Source: G965237725 sp965237725
GTDB lineage: Bacteria; Pseudomonadota; Gammaproteobacteria; Arenicellales; Poriferihabitantaceae
Reading direction: 5' to 3'
DNA: 64,000 nt
NCBI GenBank assembly: GCA_965237725.1
Contig: OZ250151.1
Location: 992,001 to 1,056,000 of the forward strand
This document shows positions 1-9,106 of this stretch, one piece after another. Positions within the stretch are counted from its first letter, which is position 1, and every line of letters starts with the position of its first letter. The position numbers were made by a program, and so were the translations under genes. The notes under the pieces are model-generated. The model saw only the letters and a list, made by a program, of their open reading frames with translations, was not told the origin of the DNA and made no database searches.

Positions 1-1002
1 AAAACTGGCGATGTAGTGTGGCTGGATCCGCCTTACACCGAGCCACACCAGTTTGCAGAACTCAAAAATTACCCTCACTCCATGTTAATTCGTGATGGCT
101 ATATTTTTATCGCTCAAACCAGAGGGATATATAGGGCACGCTATACTGCTGAAACGACATGGATTGAATCCGAAGATTTTGAAGTTTGGCTTTCTTATCC
201 TGGGGGAGCCGGCCATGCAAGTCGAACGATTAAATTAGGTCCAGATAATCGACTCTATATCAGCATCGGATATTCTAGTAACTGTTCGGACCAGTACCTT
301 GATTATTCCTATCCCGAGAGAAAACGTAGAGGTGGGATTGCTGTTGTTGATGAATCAGGCCCAAATCCAAAACTGGTGCCTTATGCATCCGGACTGAGAA
401 ACCCAGTTGGATTCGACTGGAATCCACAGACTGGCGTCATCTACGCCACCAACAATGGTCCAGATTTTATGAGTTATGAAGACCCGCCAGAATATTTTGC
501 AAAAGTAACTGAAGGCTCATTTCACGGTATGCCCTGGTTTCAGTTTGATGGTAAAAATTTGTTTCGGGATGAGTGCTCATTGAAATTATCTGATCCACCA
601 CGGCCCATTGAAGATGTATCCATTCCAGCAGCAACTTTTCCAGCTCACAATGCGCCACTTGGCGTTGAATTTTTTCCTGATCACGCCAAAGCAACTGAGT
701 TTATTGGCGACGCTCTGGTTGCACTACATGGATCATGGGTGACGATTGAAGGGGGGGAAGTCAAAGATGGTGACATTAGAACTCGTCGCCACCCTAAACT
801 TGTTATAGTTAAATTTGAAAATGGAGAGGCAACTGAAGTTGTAGACTTGCTTACAGGATTCCAACTGCCTGATGGTGGTCGGTGGGGTCGACCCGCGGGT
901 GTTGCCATCGGACCCGACGGAGAAATTTATTTCACCAGCGATGCTGGTATCGATGGATTGTATAGATTCAATAAAATCGAAGCACCCAAGGAAGCGCCTT
1001 AA
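1..1002 (+). CDS. Glucose/sorbosone dehydrogenase-like beta-propeller protein, 5' partial
   Basis: The frame is open from base 1, so the gene begins upstream of the window; about 333 residues remain. The sequence matches the soluble quinoprotein glucose/sorbosone dehydrogenase (GSDH) beta-propeller fold: propeller motifs such as GLRNPVGFDWNPQTG, YATNNGPDF, HNAPLGVEFF and ALHGSWV follow one another to the C-terminus. Members are usually periplasmic and PQQ-dependent, oxidising sugars or aldoses; substrate and cofactor use here are inferred only. The next gene is a full-length paralogue in the same orientation, and the last 120 or so residues of the two are almost identical. The N-terminal membrane anchor seen in the paralogue would lie outside the window. 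Confidence 0.8.
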   Translation, partial: KTGDVVWLDPPYTEPHQFAELKNYPHSMLIRDGYIFIAQTRGIYRARYTAETTWIESEDFEVWLSYPGGAGHASRTIKLGPDNRLYISIGYSSNCSDQYLDYSYPERKRRGGIAVVDESGPNPKLVPYASGLRNPVGFDWNPQTGVIYATNNGPDFMSYEDPPEYFAKVTEGSFHGMPWFQFDGKNLFRDECSLKLSDPPRPIEDVSIPAATFPAHNAPLGVEFFPDHAKATEFIGDALVALHGSWVTIEGGEVKDGDIRTRRHPKLVIVKFENGEATEVVDLLTGFQLPDGGRWGRPAGVAIGPDGEIYFTSDAGIDGLYRFNKIEAPKEAP

Positions 1003-1138
1003 CAACGTAAATATTCTATTTGTACCAAGCCAATTTCTGAAACGGAGCTAGTTCGAGTTTGATTGGAATTTTTGTGAATCATTGATTGACCTGGTTTATA
1101 ATTGCGGCGATTTCCGCTCCCACTTTTCAATATATTGT

Positions 1139-2431
1139 ATGACCAACCAAATGCACTTCCAGCGTTTTCGCTACCTATATATTGGGCTAATTGTATTCGC
1201 TCTCATTCTAGGACTTTATGCATTCAAGAGAATAGTTCTCGATGCCAGGATTACTCTGCAACCCCAGCAACAAAGAATCGAGGACTATATTGAAACCGAA
1301 GTTGCACTACCTAATGACAGGGTGCCCTTGGTGAAAATGTACCAGCCGGCGTCATTTAAGCTGGAAGTATTAACCACCAAGTTGTCCCGTCCACGATTTA
1401 TGCATTTTCACGGTGACCGTCTATTCATTGGTTCAAAAACCGGCCATGTCGTGTGGATCGATCCGCCTTATAATGAACCTCACCAGTTTACCAAACTTCG
1501 AAATTACCCCCATTCGATGATAATTCGGGATGGTTATATTTACATCGCCCAAACCCAGGGCATATACAGAGCGCCTTACAACGCTGAGGTCGAATGGATC
1601 GATTCCACAGAATTTGAAGTCTGGCTTAACTATCCTGGAGGAACCAGCCATGCTAGCCGGACAATAAAAATTGGCCCCGATAATCGACTTTATCTGAGTA
1701 TTGGATCGGGTGGAAATTGCTCCGACCAATACCTGGACGACTCTTATCCGGAAAAGTATCGCAGAGGTGGTATCAATGTTATCGATGAATCGGGTGCTAC
1801 GCCAAAACTGGTGCCATACACAACGGGATTAAGAAATCCTGTGGGATTTGACTGGAATCGACAAACCGACGTTATGTATGCGACCAACAATGGCCCTGAT
1901 TTTTTAGGATTCGAAAACCCACCTGAATATTTTGCCAAGGCTACACAGGGTTCATTCCATGGCATGCCCTGGTTTCAGTACGACGGTGATAAATTTTTTC
2001 GAACCGAATGTTCCATGGAATTTACTGACCCACCTCATCCGATGGAAGAGGTATCCATTCCAGCAGCCACTTTCCCAGCTCATAATGCGCCGCTTGGGGT
2101 TGAATTTTTCCCTGATCACGCCAAGGCCACTGAATTTATCGGCGATGCCCTGGTTGCTCTGCATGGATCCTGGGTAACCATTGAAGGCGCAGAGGAGAAA
2201 AAAGGTGATATCACAACACGCCGTCATCCGAAACTGGTTGTGGTTAAATTTGAAAATGGCGAAGCAACCGAAGTTGTAGACTTGCTCACCGGGTTTCAAC
2301 TGGCCGATGGCGGTCGATGGGGTCGACCCGCAGGGGTTGCTATCGGTCCCGATGGTGAAATTTATTTCACCAGCGACGCGGCGATCAATGGACTATTTAG
2401 ATTCAAAAAAATAGATGCTCCAGAAGACTAA
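1139..2431 (+). CDS. Membrane-anchored glucose/sorbosone dehydrogenase-like protein
   Basis: 430 residues from the ATG at 1139; an upstream TTG at 1082 in the same frame is less likely because the intervening residues are not signal-like. The N-terminus carries one hydrophobic anchor (about residues 12-30) and the rest is a GSDH-type beta-propeller with GLRNPVGFDWN, ATNNGPDFLG and ALHGSWVTIEG motifs. It probably faces the periplasm and oxidises a sugar or aldehyde with PQQ, by family resemblance. It is a tandem copy of the preceding gene: about 70% similar in the front half and nearly identical in the last third at protein level, with many silent codon differences. It converges with a DUF3179 gene 7 bases downstream. 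No clear Shine-Dalgarno sequence was seen. Confidence 0.8.
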   Translation: MTNQMHFQRFRYLYIGLIVFALILGLYAFKRIVLDARITLQPQQQRIEDYIETEVALPNDRVPLVKMYQPASFKLEVLTTKLSRPRFMHFHGDRLFIGSKTGHVVWIDPPYNEPHQFTKLRNYPHSMIIRDGYIYIAQTQGIYRAPYNAEVEWIDSTEFEVWLNYPGGTSHASRTIKIGPDNRLYLSIGSGGNCSDQYLDDSYPEKYRRGGINVIDESGATPKLVPYTTGLRNPVGFDWNRQTDVMYATNNGPDFLGFENPPEYFAKATQGSFHGMPWFQYDGDKFFRTECSMEFTDPPHPMEEVSIPAATFPAHNAPLGVEFFPDHAKATEFIGDALVALHGSWVTIEGAEEKKGDITTRRHPKLVVVKFENGEATEVVDLLTGFQLADGGRWGRPAGVAIGPDGEIYFTSDAAINGLFRFKKIDAPED

Positions 2432-2438
2432 ATTGAAA

Positions 2439-3599
2439 TCAGTTTGAAACTGATCGATAAATTTCTGATTCAGAATTAAACGCCAGCCAGGCAAAAGCAA
2501 AATGAACACCGCTGTCAACAGCTGCGAGCTGGGTGTCTTTGAGTGGTCCGGTAGTTGCCTTGCCAAATATATCCCAGGTCGACTGGGTTTGATCATCCAA
2601 TATTTCATGGTTTTCGATCCTGAAATTCAAGCCCTCAGCATAGCCATCTATAAGCCGATTCCACACCGTGACCTGCGGCAGGGTTTTTGAATCTGCTATA
2701 CGGGAATTATCCAGGGCGGAAAGCACATTTCCTGTGGAAAAAATGACTACAGGGATTGAATTTACAGAATCATTAATCAGGGCGGTACCTTCAAATTCGG
2801 AAAGTGGATAAATCTTATTAGTCTGATCCACGGTCACACTCAACACCCGTTCCATTGGCGGTAACCGATCATCGATTTCACCCCTGAATAGAAATGGGCG
2901 CTGATTGATGTCATCATATCCTGGATAGGGGTTTCGCCCATAGGGACGCGAATGTCCAGTCTCCCTGTTTAGTACCCGTCCACCTGGAAAAGCATTTTGA
3001 AACGACTGAAACGAGACAATGGAAGACGGTATACGCTCGAGTTCACTGTCCAGATAAATACCTACAATTGCAGTACCCGAAAACTGTTGCCACCAGCTTT
3101 CGGTCTGACGGTCATACATCACAAGATCGCTCATACGCAGCAATCCGGTGGTTCCAAAATCCAGAACCTCTCCCTTTAAATTACGATTAAAGACCATTGA
3201 GGCATTACATAAAGGACAAAACGTTACCGCAATGGGTGTTTCGTCAATATCATCATTCACTATTTCATGATAGGTCAAAATTTGTAAAGGATATGCTTTG
3301 GCCTGGCCATTGAGCGTCACTGCAATAACCGGTTCAAGGGGCTCGATCCATTTCGATGCGTCCTCAACGCTATGGAAATTCGGGCTATCTACAGCGGGGA
3401 TGCCGTCTTTTGGTGGGCCACCACCGAGAATTTCACCTAAATCAACAGACGTCATATTGAATTCAGTATTGGGCCAGTCATCTGGATTCCACCGCATTTG
3501 TGCGATGGCCATTTGTATTACAAAAATATTGGCAAAAATATTGCAGAGCAACCCGACCCAAATTACACAACGATTTTTAACTGCGGTTTTTCTGATCAT
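2439..3599 (-). CDS. DUF3179 domain-containing secreted protein
   Basis: 386 residues. A signal peptide or anchor spans about residues 11-34. The body matches the DUF3179 family: KDGIPAVDSPNF, a long block ending in AVTFCPLCNASMVF with its Cys-x-x-Cys pair, and the signature SDLVMYDRQTESWWQQ. The family has no firmly established biochemical role; the paired cysteines suggest metal binding or redox in the envelope, which is inference. The gene lies tail to tail with the sorbosone dehydrogenase-like gene. The ATG at 3599 begins the only plausible signal sequence. DUF3179 genes often sit near envelope sugar- or metal-related genes, but nothing here fixes a function. Confidence 0.8.
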   Translation of the reverse strand: MIRKTAVKNRCVIWVGLLCNIFANIFVIQMAIAQMRWNPDDWPNTEFNMTSVDLGEILGGGPPKDGIPAVDSPNFHSVEDASKWIEPLEPVIAVTLNGQAKAYPLQILTYHEIVNDDIDETPIAVTFCPLCNASMVFNRNLKGEVLDFGTTGLLRMSDLVMYDRQTESWWQQFSGTAIVGIYLDSELERIPSSIVSFQSFQNAFPGGRVLNRETGHSRPYGRNPYPGYDDINQRPFLFRGEIDDRLPPMERVLSVTVDQTNKIYPLSEFEGTALINDSVNSIPVVIFSTGNVLSALDNSRIADSKTLPQVTVWNRLIDGYAEGLNFRIENHEILDDQTQSTWDIFGKATTGPLKDTQLAAVDSGVHFAFAWLAFNSESEIYRSVSN

Positions 3600-3747
3600 G
3601 AATTTGTGACAATGAATATTATGTATAGTTTAATTAGGGTATTTATTCCGTGAAAAAATCTATAAAACCAATATCAAATTCAGGCAAAGGGATAGTGTTT
3701 ATCCACTCCAGACGGTATCATCGAGGTGATCTTCAGAAAAACAAGCA

Positions 3748-4074
3748 ATGATACGAGAAGCAAAATTTCAAATTGGACAAGTAGTACGCCACAGGGTTTA
3801 TGATTTCCGTGGTGTTGTATTTGATGTCGATCCACAATTCAGCAATACCGAAGAGTGGTATCAATCAATTCCCGAAGCAGTTCGTCCGATCAAGGAACAA
3901 CCGTTTTACCACCTGCTGGCTGAAAATGATGAGTCCCAATATGTCGCATATGTTTCAGAGCAAAATCTGTTGAACGACACCAGTGGGATTCCAGTGGGCC
4001 ATCCACAAATAGAGGATATATTCATTCTTAATGAAAACGGAGAATATGTAGTCCGCTCAAATCAATCTCATTAG
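3748..4074 (+). CDS. hspQ: Heat shock protein HspQ
   Basis: 108 residues, the usual family size. It begins with the typical FQIGQVVRHRVYDFRGVVFDVDP segment split by short loops, and has the conserved EEWY, QPFYHLL and YVSEQNL motifs. HspQ (YccV) binds hemimethylated DNA in vitro and acts as a specificity-enhancing factor for the Lon protease in enterobacteria, in the cytoplasm. It stands alone, with 148 bases of AT-rich upstream sequence; no sigma-32 type promoter was confidently identified there. The start is the ATG at 3748. Confidence 0.93.
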   Translation: MIREAKFQIGQVVRHRVYDFRGVVFDVDPQFSNTEEWYQSIPEAVRPIKEQPFYHLLAENDESQYVAYVSEQNLLNDTSGIPVGHPQIEDIFILNENGEYVVRSNQSH

Positions 4075-4166
4075 ACTGAGAGATTCTAAGACGCTTTTAA
4101 TTCCGAGTTTTAATTCCAGTTTTATTTACTCGGCAACAACGAAACGATTTTCCAATTGGAAAGTTA

Positions 4167-5339
4167 TTAAATCGATCTGCTCTTAACATCTCTCGATAAA
4201 TAAAAGCCCCGGATTACCAGACCAACAATCAACAGCAGATACACCAGGACAAGGTGATATGGCAAACCGTGGGGGCCGAAGTCTGACATAGCCCAACCAC
4301 CTGACAGCGAACCGATTAATGCCCCAACCCCCCACATGACGGCAAAGGAAGCTGAGCCATTTATCAATTCAATACCCTGGAAACGACTGCCGAGGGAGGT
4401 CAATGATACGGTGTAAACACCGTAACCCGATGCCCCTGCAATGACCAGCACTGGCCACATTAAAACGGTGCCCATAGTATTAGGCAACACTAAAAGCATG
4501 ATCACAGTTACCAATGCGCATCCGGCAAGTACCAGTCGATGGGGGAACTTGTCTGCCAACCAACCGATGGGAAACTGCAATACAATATTACCGCCAACCA
4601 AGGCAGTTAGTGCCAGTGCTGCGGTGGAGACATCGAGTCCGGTATAGATACCATAGACTGGTAATAACGCCAGAGTCGCTGCGTCAAATATGGCAAACAC
4701 AAATACACAAGCCAGTAACATGGGTGCCTTGGGCATAAAATCAAATAACCCGGTGGCTTTCGAATCTGCACTGGTTTCAATTTTGTCTTCCTTAACCAGG
4801 AATAAGGGCAATACGCCGAGCAAAATCACGATGGACCCTATGATAAATGGCGCCCATCCATGGATTCCAATCCAGCCAACAATGGCTGGGCCAGCACCAA
4901 AACTCGCAGAAAGAACACTGGCGTAGATAGCAATCACTTTTCCCCGATGTTTGCTGCCGGCAAATCCTACAATCCATGCCTCACTCAATACAAATAATGT
5001 GGAGATCGACATTCCCTGGAGAAGGCGAAGAATGAACCACGATTCCAGGGAGTCGAATACTTTGTAAAACAGAATTAAAACCGATGTGCAAAGTGCTGCG
5101 AATATAGCAACGTTTCGCGATCCAAACTTTTTAACTGCGATGGGAATCACAGAAGAAAATAACAAAATACCTATTGGCATCATCGCAGAATTGACCCCAA
5201 TCATTCTGGTGGAGACCCCTCGGAATTCAAGTATCAAGGAAAGTAACGGGTAGGTCATGCCAAATGCGAGGCCGAAAACGCTGATGGCAGAACACGCTGC
5301 AATCACATTTCGCAGATTTAACTGGTCGTTATTTGGCAT
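4167..5339 (-). CDS. MFS transporter
   Basis: 390 residues with about twelve hydrophobic segments. The first half has the major facilitator pattern: an early GLAFGMTYPLLSL helix, FILRLLQGMSISTLFVLSEAW in TM4-5 and an SKHRGKVIAIYASVL loop. The overall look is of the YcaD/UMF-type exporters of unknown substrate. It sits in the inner membrane. Neighbours hspQ (convergent) and a small winged-helix-like gene (divergent, 192 bases away) do not reveal a substrate. The divergent arrangement allows regulation by the small protein, but this is only a possibility. Confidence 0.85.
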   Translation of the reverse strand: MPNNDQLNLRNVIAACSAISVFGLAFGMTYPLLSLILEFRGVSTRMIGVNSAMMPIGILLFSSVIPIAVKKFGSRNVAIFAALCTSVLILFYKVFDSLESWFILRLLQGMSISTLFVLSEAWIVGFAGSKHRGKVIAIYASVLSASFGAGPAIVGWIGIHGWAPFIIGSIVILLGVLPLFLVKEDKIETSADSKATGLFDFMPKAPMLLACVFVFAIFDAATLALLPVYGIYTGLDVSTAALALTALVGGNIVLQFPIGWLADKFPHRLVLAGCALVTVIMLLVLPNTMGTVLMWPVLVIAGASGYGVYTVSLTSLGSRFQGIELINGSASFAVMWGVGALIGSLSGGWAMSDFGPHGLPYHLVLVYLLLIVGLVIRGFYLSRDVKSRSI

Positions 5340-5531
5340 ATTTTTGAGTCTAATATAATGGTTGGATAAGTGGTCAAATCTAGAGAAAAGCGAGTATTTT
5401 CGCGGGGTTTTGCAGTTTATTTTCCAAATAATGACCGTTTAGCGGCTTTTTCCTACCGATTGTAATATAAATTTGTATAGCCTTTGACATAAGCCTATTA
5501 TTTACTCACATTAGTAAATTAGGACCAGATA

Positions 5532-5777
5532 ATGCTTAATATAGAACTAGCTGTATTACAGACACTCGATCGCGAAGATTGGTGGACATTGAGCGAAATA
5601 TCAGAAAAAACAAAAATCCAGGAACAATCTGCGGAAGAAGTACTCAACGAACTCGATCGCCACGGCATCATCGAATCGCGTACTACTACTTCCTCAAACG
5701 ATTCCGAATTTACTGGCGTAGAATGGCGTAGTCAGGACAACTCCCTGGAAACCTATCTAAAAGAAATAACACCATAA
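5532..5777 (+). CDS. Small winged-helix-like protein
   Basis: 81 residues with no confident family. The predicted pattern is helix, helix-turn-helix (WWTLSEISEKTKIQEQSAEEVLNELDRHGII), then beta-wing-like polar residues, as in MarR/ArsR-like or segregation-type winged helices. It could be a DNA-binding regulator, or a small adaptor that kept the fold. The start at the ATG is supported by AGGA at 5521, seven bases upstream. It is divergent from the MFS gene and is followed directly by a strong hairpin. It is real by codon pattern and ribosome site; function unknown. Confidence 0.6.
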   Translation: MLNIELAVLQTLDREDWWTLSEISEKTKIQEQSAEEVLNELDRHGIIESRTTTSSNDSEFTGVEWRSQDNSLETYLKEITP

Positions 5778-5781
5778 ACTT

Positions 5782-5835
5782 TAAAATGGGATCAGATGAG
5801 GCTTTTTGCATAAAGTCTCATCTGATCCCATTTTA
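5782..5835. repeat. 24-bp-arm hairpin, possible bidirectional terminator
   Basis: Arms 5782-5805 and 5812-5835 pair over 24 positions with a single G-T wobble and a 6-base loop (TTGCAT). The outer ends are AAAA and TTTT, so transcripts in either direction would end in U residues. It begins five bases after the stop of the small winged-helix gene. The arm contains AAATGGGATCAGAT, and a near copy of this motif is found at 28987-28999, so it may belong to a dispersed repeat family rather than be a pure terminator. Confidence 0.75.
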
Positions 5836-5891
5836 CGTTGTGAATGTTATTGACATAAAACCCAACCGAGCAGCTAAACAGGGTTAACAGC

Positions 5892-6058
5892 TAGGGAACC
5901 TCTGATTAAAACATGAACAGTCAATTTGAGTTCAAAATAATCAATTTCTGCGTTGCAAAACTTCGTAATAGCCGTGCTATTGTGTGCGTTTTGCGCCTTG
6001 AACTTGATTATTTTAAATCACAACTTGATCTGCTCAGTTTTAATCAGAGGTTCCTTAG
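5892..6058. mobile_element. MITE-like palindromic element, about 160 bp
   Basis: Perfect 18-bp terminal inverted repeats (GGAACCTCTGATTAAAAC) lie at 5895-5912 and 6037-6054. The interior is also largely self-complementary, for example AAAATAATCAA against TTGATTATTTT, so the whole element folds into one long hairpin. TAG occurs on both flanks (5892-5894 and 6056-6058) and may be a 3-bp target duplication. There is no coding capacity. The right end supplies the stop codon of the adjoining methyltransferase gene. The family was not identified. Confidence 0.65.
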
Positions 6059-6834
6059 CATTTACTAGCCTGCCAGTGGGTTGGCCTAAGCTCTCCTTTT
6101 TCAAGGACCACAACCATTGCCGCCCAGGTTTCTATTTCGTGATCTGCGAGCGCCTTACCTACCAGCGAAACCAGTTTGTCATAGAGTTCACCAGAAAGCC
6201 TTTTATGTTCATTTATCGCTATCGGGCAATACCATGTATTTCGATCGGTAAATTTAATTTCAGCAAACCCTGCCTGAGCTAGTGCGCCGTTATATTGTTG
6301 CTGATTACCCATGCCGAAACCGAGGTCTTCCAGTTCAATATAACGTTGCATTTCATTGCTCACCTTCCCTTCTCCCCGTAGCCAGTCACTGGCAATAAAC
6401 TTCCCTCGAGGTTTAAGAACCCGAAATACTTCGTTACAAATAAACCCTTTATCTTCAATATGTATCAAGGAATCTTTGGTGAATACAATGTCGAAACTCT
6501 GATCTGGAAATGGCAATGGCCCTGGCTGGATATGCTCAAAGGTAATTCTGTCTTTCAGGTCTTTTTCCCCTGCGCGTAATTCACACTTAGCAATCAGAGA
6601 TTTTTCGACGTCAATTCCTGTAATGTGCTCTGTGTCAAATTTTTGGGCGAGAAAAAAGTCAATGCCACCGGAACCACAACCAATATCCAAAACTGACTTG
6701 CCGTTAAAATCCGTATCACCAATAATTTTTTCAACTTCTTCAGGCCCGCCAGGAGACAGATAGCCCTCCCCCCAGATTAATTCCAACAGATTTACAAAAT
6801 CTTCGTCGTACTCCTGTTCGGGTTCAGTAGACAT
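6055..6834 (-). CDS. Class I SAM-dependent methyltransferase, phosphoethanolamine-methyltransferase-like
   Basis: 259 residues. Motif I is VLDIGCGSGGIDFFLA near residue 48, followed by an acidic ITGIDVEKS strand and post-I LPFPDQSFDIVFTKDSLIHI, all typical of class I methyltransferases. The lead-in GEGYLSPGGPEEV resembles phosphoethanolamine and related small-amine methyltransferases, so a small hydroxyl- or amine-bearing substrate is likely but unproven. It is the last gene of the minus-strand operon that starts with the PqqD-type gene, 26 bases after the deacetylase-like gene. Its stop codon lies in the edge of the palindromic element, so the last few residues may have been altered by that insertion. 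Confidence 0.75.
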   Translation of the reverse strand: MSTEPEQEYDEDFVNLLELIWGEGYLSPGGPEEVEKIIGDTDFNGKSVLDIGCGSGGIDFFLAQKFDTEHITGIDVEKSLIAKCELRAGEKDLKDRITFEHIQPGPLPFPDQSFDIVFTKDSLIHIEDKGFICNEVFRVLKPRGKFIASDWLRGEGKVSNEMQRYIELEDLGFGMGNQQQYNGALAQAGFAEIKFTDRNTWYCPIAINEHKRLSGELYDKLVSLVGKALADHEIETWAAMVVVLEKGELRPTHWQASKC

Positions 6835-6860
6835 GGCGTGAGAATTGACCTGGTAAATGT

Positions 6861-7970
6861 TTAGCTATTCAAGAGTGGATGAGATTCTATCAACTCGGCC
6901 ACATCCCGCTCTGCGCGCTTCTTATCTTCGGGATACATCGCAATAGGATCGACAATTTCTAACGCTTCATTCAGCAACCCTGCAGCTACTGCATAAGCGC
7001 AATAAGGTGCATAAGTAGGATTGTAGCCACCCTCCTGGGTCATGATTAATTTACCGTCGCACAAATCTATCGACAATTTTCGTATCTGTTCTGCCAGGGA
7101 ATAATACCCTTGCATAGTTACACATTGACGGCCATTGGGATCAAATTGATTGGCATCCTGACCGTTTGCCAGCACAATCAAATCCGGATTGAAATTTGTT
7201 ACCGCTGGCACCACGCATTGCCTGAAGACTTCGTTATAACAAATATCACCACTGCCAAAATGCAGGGGTAAATTAATATTGAAACCTTTTCCAGCAGCCG
7301 TTCCAATTTCTTCCACACCACCGGTTTGTAAATGAGATGGACCCCAGGATCCATGATTCATGTGCATGGATATGGTCAACACGTCGTCACGGTGATAAAA
7401 ACCTTCCTGCGTACCATTGCCGTGATGAACATCCCAGTCAATAATTGCAATACGTTTATAATTATTTTTCATCGCTTCCAATGCAGCCAACCCCACACCA
7501 TTAACATAACAATAGCCATCGACGTCTTCGGGAGCCGCATGATGACTGGGCGGCCTGCTGATGGAATATGCGATTTTTCCTTTACCGGAAATCACATGTC
7601 TCGCTGCACCCAAAGCTGATCCTGCGGATAATCTAACAATTTCCATTTGCCCCTTGTTCATGTACGTAGACGCCGACATATAGCGGCCTTCTTCACTGGC
7701 GGAAATTAAATCTTCAAGATGTTTCTGAGTGTGAAACATGAGTAGCTCATCGTCGGTGGCCTGTTCTGGCTCGAACCATTCTATTCGCTCTTTGATTTTC
7801 GTCCGTTCCAAAACGCCTTTAGTGTTTAATATTCGTTCCGGCCCTTCCGGTTGCTCAATTTGTTTTTCAAGATAGGGGGATGGGTTTGCATCAAACATGC
7901 CGCTGGGGGCACGATAGGACAGAAACTTATCATGATAAAAAACGCCGAGTTTTTCACTTCTATTTTGCAT
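6861..7970 (-). CDS. Histone deacetylase superfamily hydrolase
   Basis: 369 residues, normal for bacterial class II HDAC/acetylpolyamine-amidohydrolase relatives. The active-site histidine pair is in SRPPSHHA, zinc ligands are in IDWDVHHGNGTQ (Asp and His) and in the GQDANQFDP segment, and the late EGGYNP loop is present. The family removes acetyl or similar acyl groups from amines, and works in the cytoplasm. The gene follows the nucleotidyltransferase-like gene by 23 bases and precedes the methyltransferase, so it may deacetylate a sugar or peptide product of this operon; an independent acetylpolyamine role is equally possible. Confidence 0.85.
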   Translation of the reverse strand: MQNRSEKLGVFYHDKFLSYRAPSGMFDANPSPYLEKQIEQPEGPERILNTKGVLERTKIKERIEWFEPEQATDDELLMFHTQKHLEDLISASEEGRYMSASTYMNKGQMEIVRLSAGSALGAARHVISGKGKIAYSISRPPSHHAAPEDVDGYCYVNGVGLAALEAMKNNYKRIAIIDWDVHHGNGTQEGFYHRDDVLTISMHMNHGSWGPSHLQTGGVEEIGTAAGKGFNINLPLHFGSGDICYNEVFRQCVVPAVTNFNPDLIVLANGQDANQFDPNGRQCVTMQGYYSLAEQIRKLSIDLCDGKLIMTQEGGYNPTYAPYCAYAVAAGLLNEALEIVDPIAMYPEDKKRAERDVAELIESHPLLNS

Positions 7971-7993
7971 AATCTATTACCTGATAAGTATTA

Positions 7994-9088
7994 CTATGGC
8001 GTTTTTATAATTTTCAAACGGTGCATGGATCTCGAGACGATCAAAACAATTTGATTCAAAACTAATCCAGAGAACATAAATAGCTTTTTCAAAACCGAAT
8101 TTTCGGGATTTTTTCGCATAACCAAAAATATCCCATCACCCAGATTTACATTAAGCCTGATCGAACTGGTTAGCATACTTGTTTCAATTTTCTCACTTGC
8201 ACAATTCGAAATTTCGGCCAGGCGCTGTTTGGCACGATATGGTAGCTGGATATCTAACATCTCACTTAACAATATTACTTGATTTCTAAACTGCAAAGAC
8301 AATTTCTGGGATTGCGCAATATCAACCATCCAGTCCCAGTCGAGTTTATCTCCATAGTCGCGTAGCATTATTCCGGCATCCATGGCCCAGTTAAGCGGAC
8401 CAGCTCCCTGCCACTGGACGCCGTTGAGGCAACCGCTTAAAAATAATCCGGATGCTGGAAGCGTCTTATGGTTTGTCTGGTTTATTATCAAATCATCATC
8501 TATAGTCTGACTGGAAATGCCACACCTCAAACCCCGGTTTCTGTGCAAAATATTGCTTGAACATCCCAGTATAATCCCCGATTCTGATCGGTGAAAATGC
8601 CCGCCACCTAGTTGAAACAGGGTTTCCATTGGATGGTTTTCCATAGGTTTAAACTTTTCTTGTTCTAGAATCTTTTTTGTACGACCAATATCAGCATCAG
8701 CGATAGTAATTTTGATTTGATTAACCGGCTTATGGGCTGGCATTTTATAATATTTATAGGCAACGGGAATTCTACCGAGCAATCTATATTCAATATCTTG
8801 CTGTTGAAATATTTCCAGCAGACTATTGGCGGTTTTAACGATATGCTGGGTTCGATACCAGTAAAATCGGTATGTTTTTTGGTAAGACTCCATTCTGTCC
8901 GGACTGATACCATTAGATAACAGATTTGCATATAACTGTGGAAGCGCTTCGTGGGAAGCAGAGTCCAGATCGTCTAAAATTACCCCGGACTTCCACTCTT
9001 CCCATGATTCCGCCCCCCTTCGGTCATTGAGCAAGCTAGCGCGAAGAAGCAGAATCTTACTCTTCGCATTTATTGTGTTTTTGATCAT
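7994..9088 (-). CDS. Nucleotidyltransferase-family protein (NTP_transf_5 type)
   Basis: 364 residues. The layout fits the NTP_transf_5 family: a helical N-terminal domain, then EYRLLGRIPVAYKYYK and NQIKITIADADIGRTKKIL, which occupy the place of the usual GxxLxxxxY and D-x-D nucleotidyltransferase signatures but are degenerate. It then continues through FKPMENHP to a helical C-terminal domain. Proteins of this family are found beside HPr-kinase-like genes in lasso-peptide and exopolysaccharide-type loci, where some are thought to modify a peptide. Here the active-site residues look weakened (G-R-I-P rather than G-x-A), so catalysis is uncertain. It sits 18 bases after the sulfotransferase. Confidence 0.6.
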   Translation of the reverse strand: MIKNTINAKSKILLLRASLLNDRRGAESWEEWKSGVILDDLDSASHEALPQLYANLLSNGISPDRMESYQKTYRFYWYRTQHIVKTANSLLEIFQQQDIEYRLLGRIPVAYKYYKMPAHKPVNQIKITIADADIGRTKKILEQEKFKPMENHPMETLFQLGGGHFHRSESGIILGCSSNILHRNRGLRCGISSQTIDDDLIINQTNHKTLPASGLFLSGCLNGVQWQGAGPLNWAMDAGIMLRDYGDKLDWDWMVDIAQSQKLSLQFRNQVILLSEMLDIQLPYRAKQRLAEISNCASEKIETSMLTSSIRLNVNLGDGIFLVMRKNPENSVLKKLFMFSGLVLNQIVLIVSRSMHRLKIIKTP

Positions 9089-9106
9089 CCTGGTATTTAG
9101 TTCGGT

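Noticed and set aside
5782..5835. Small RNA gene
   Set aside because: Only a hairpin with no separate promoter; better explained as terminator or repeat.
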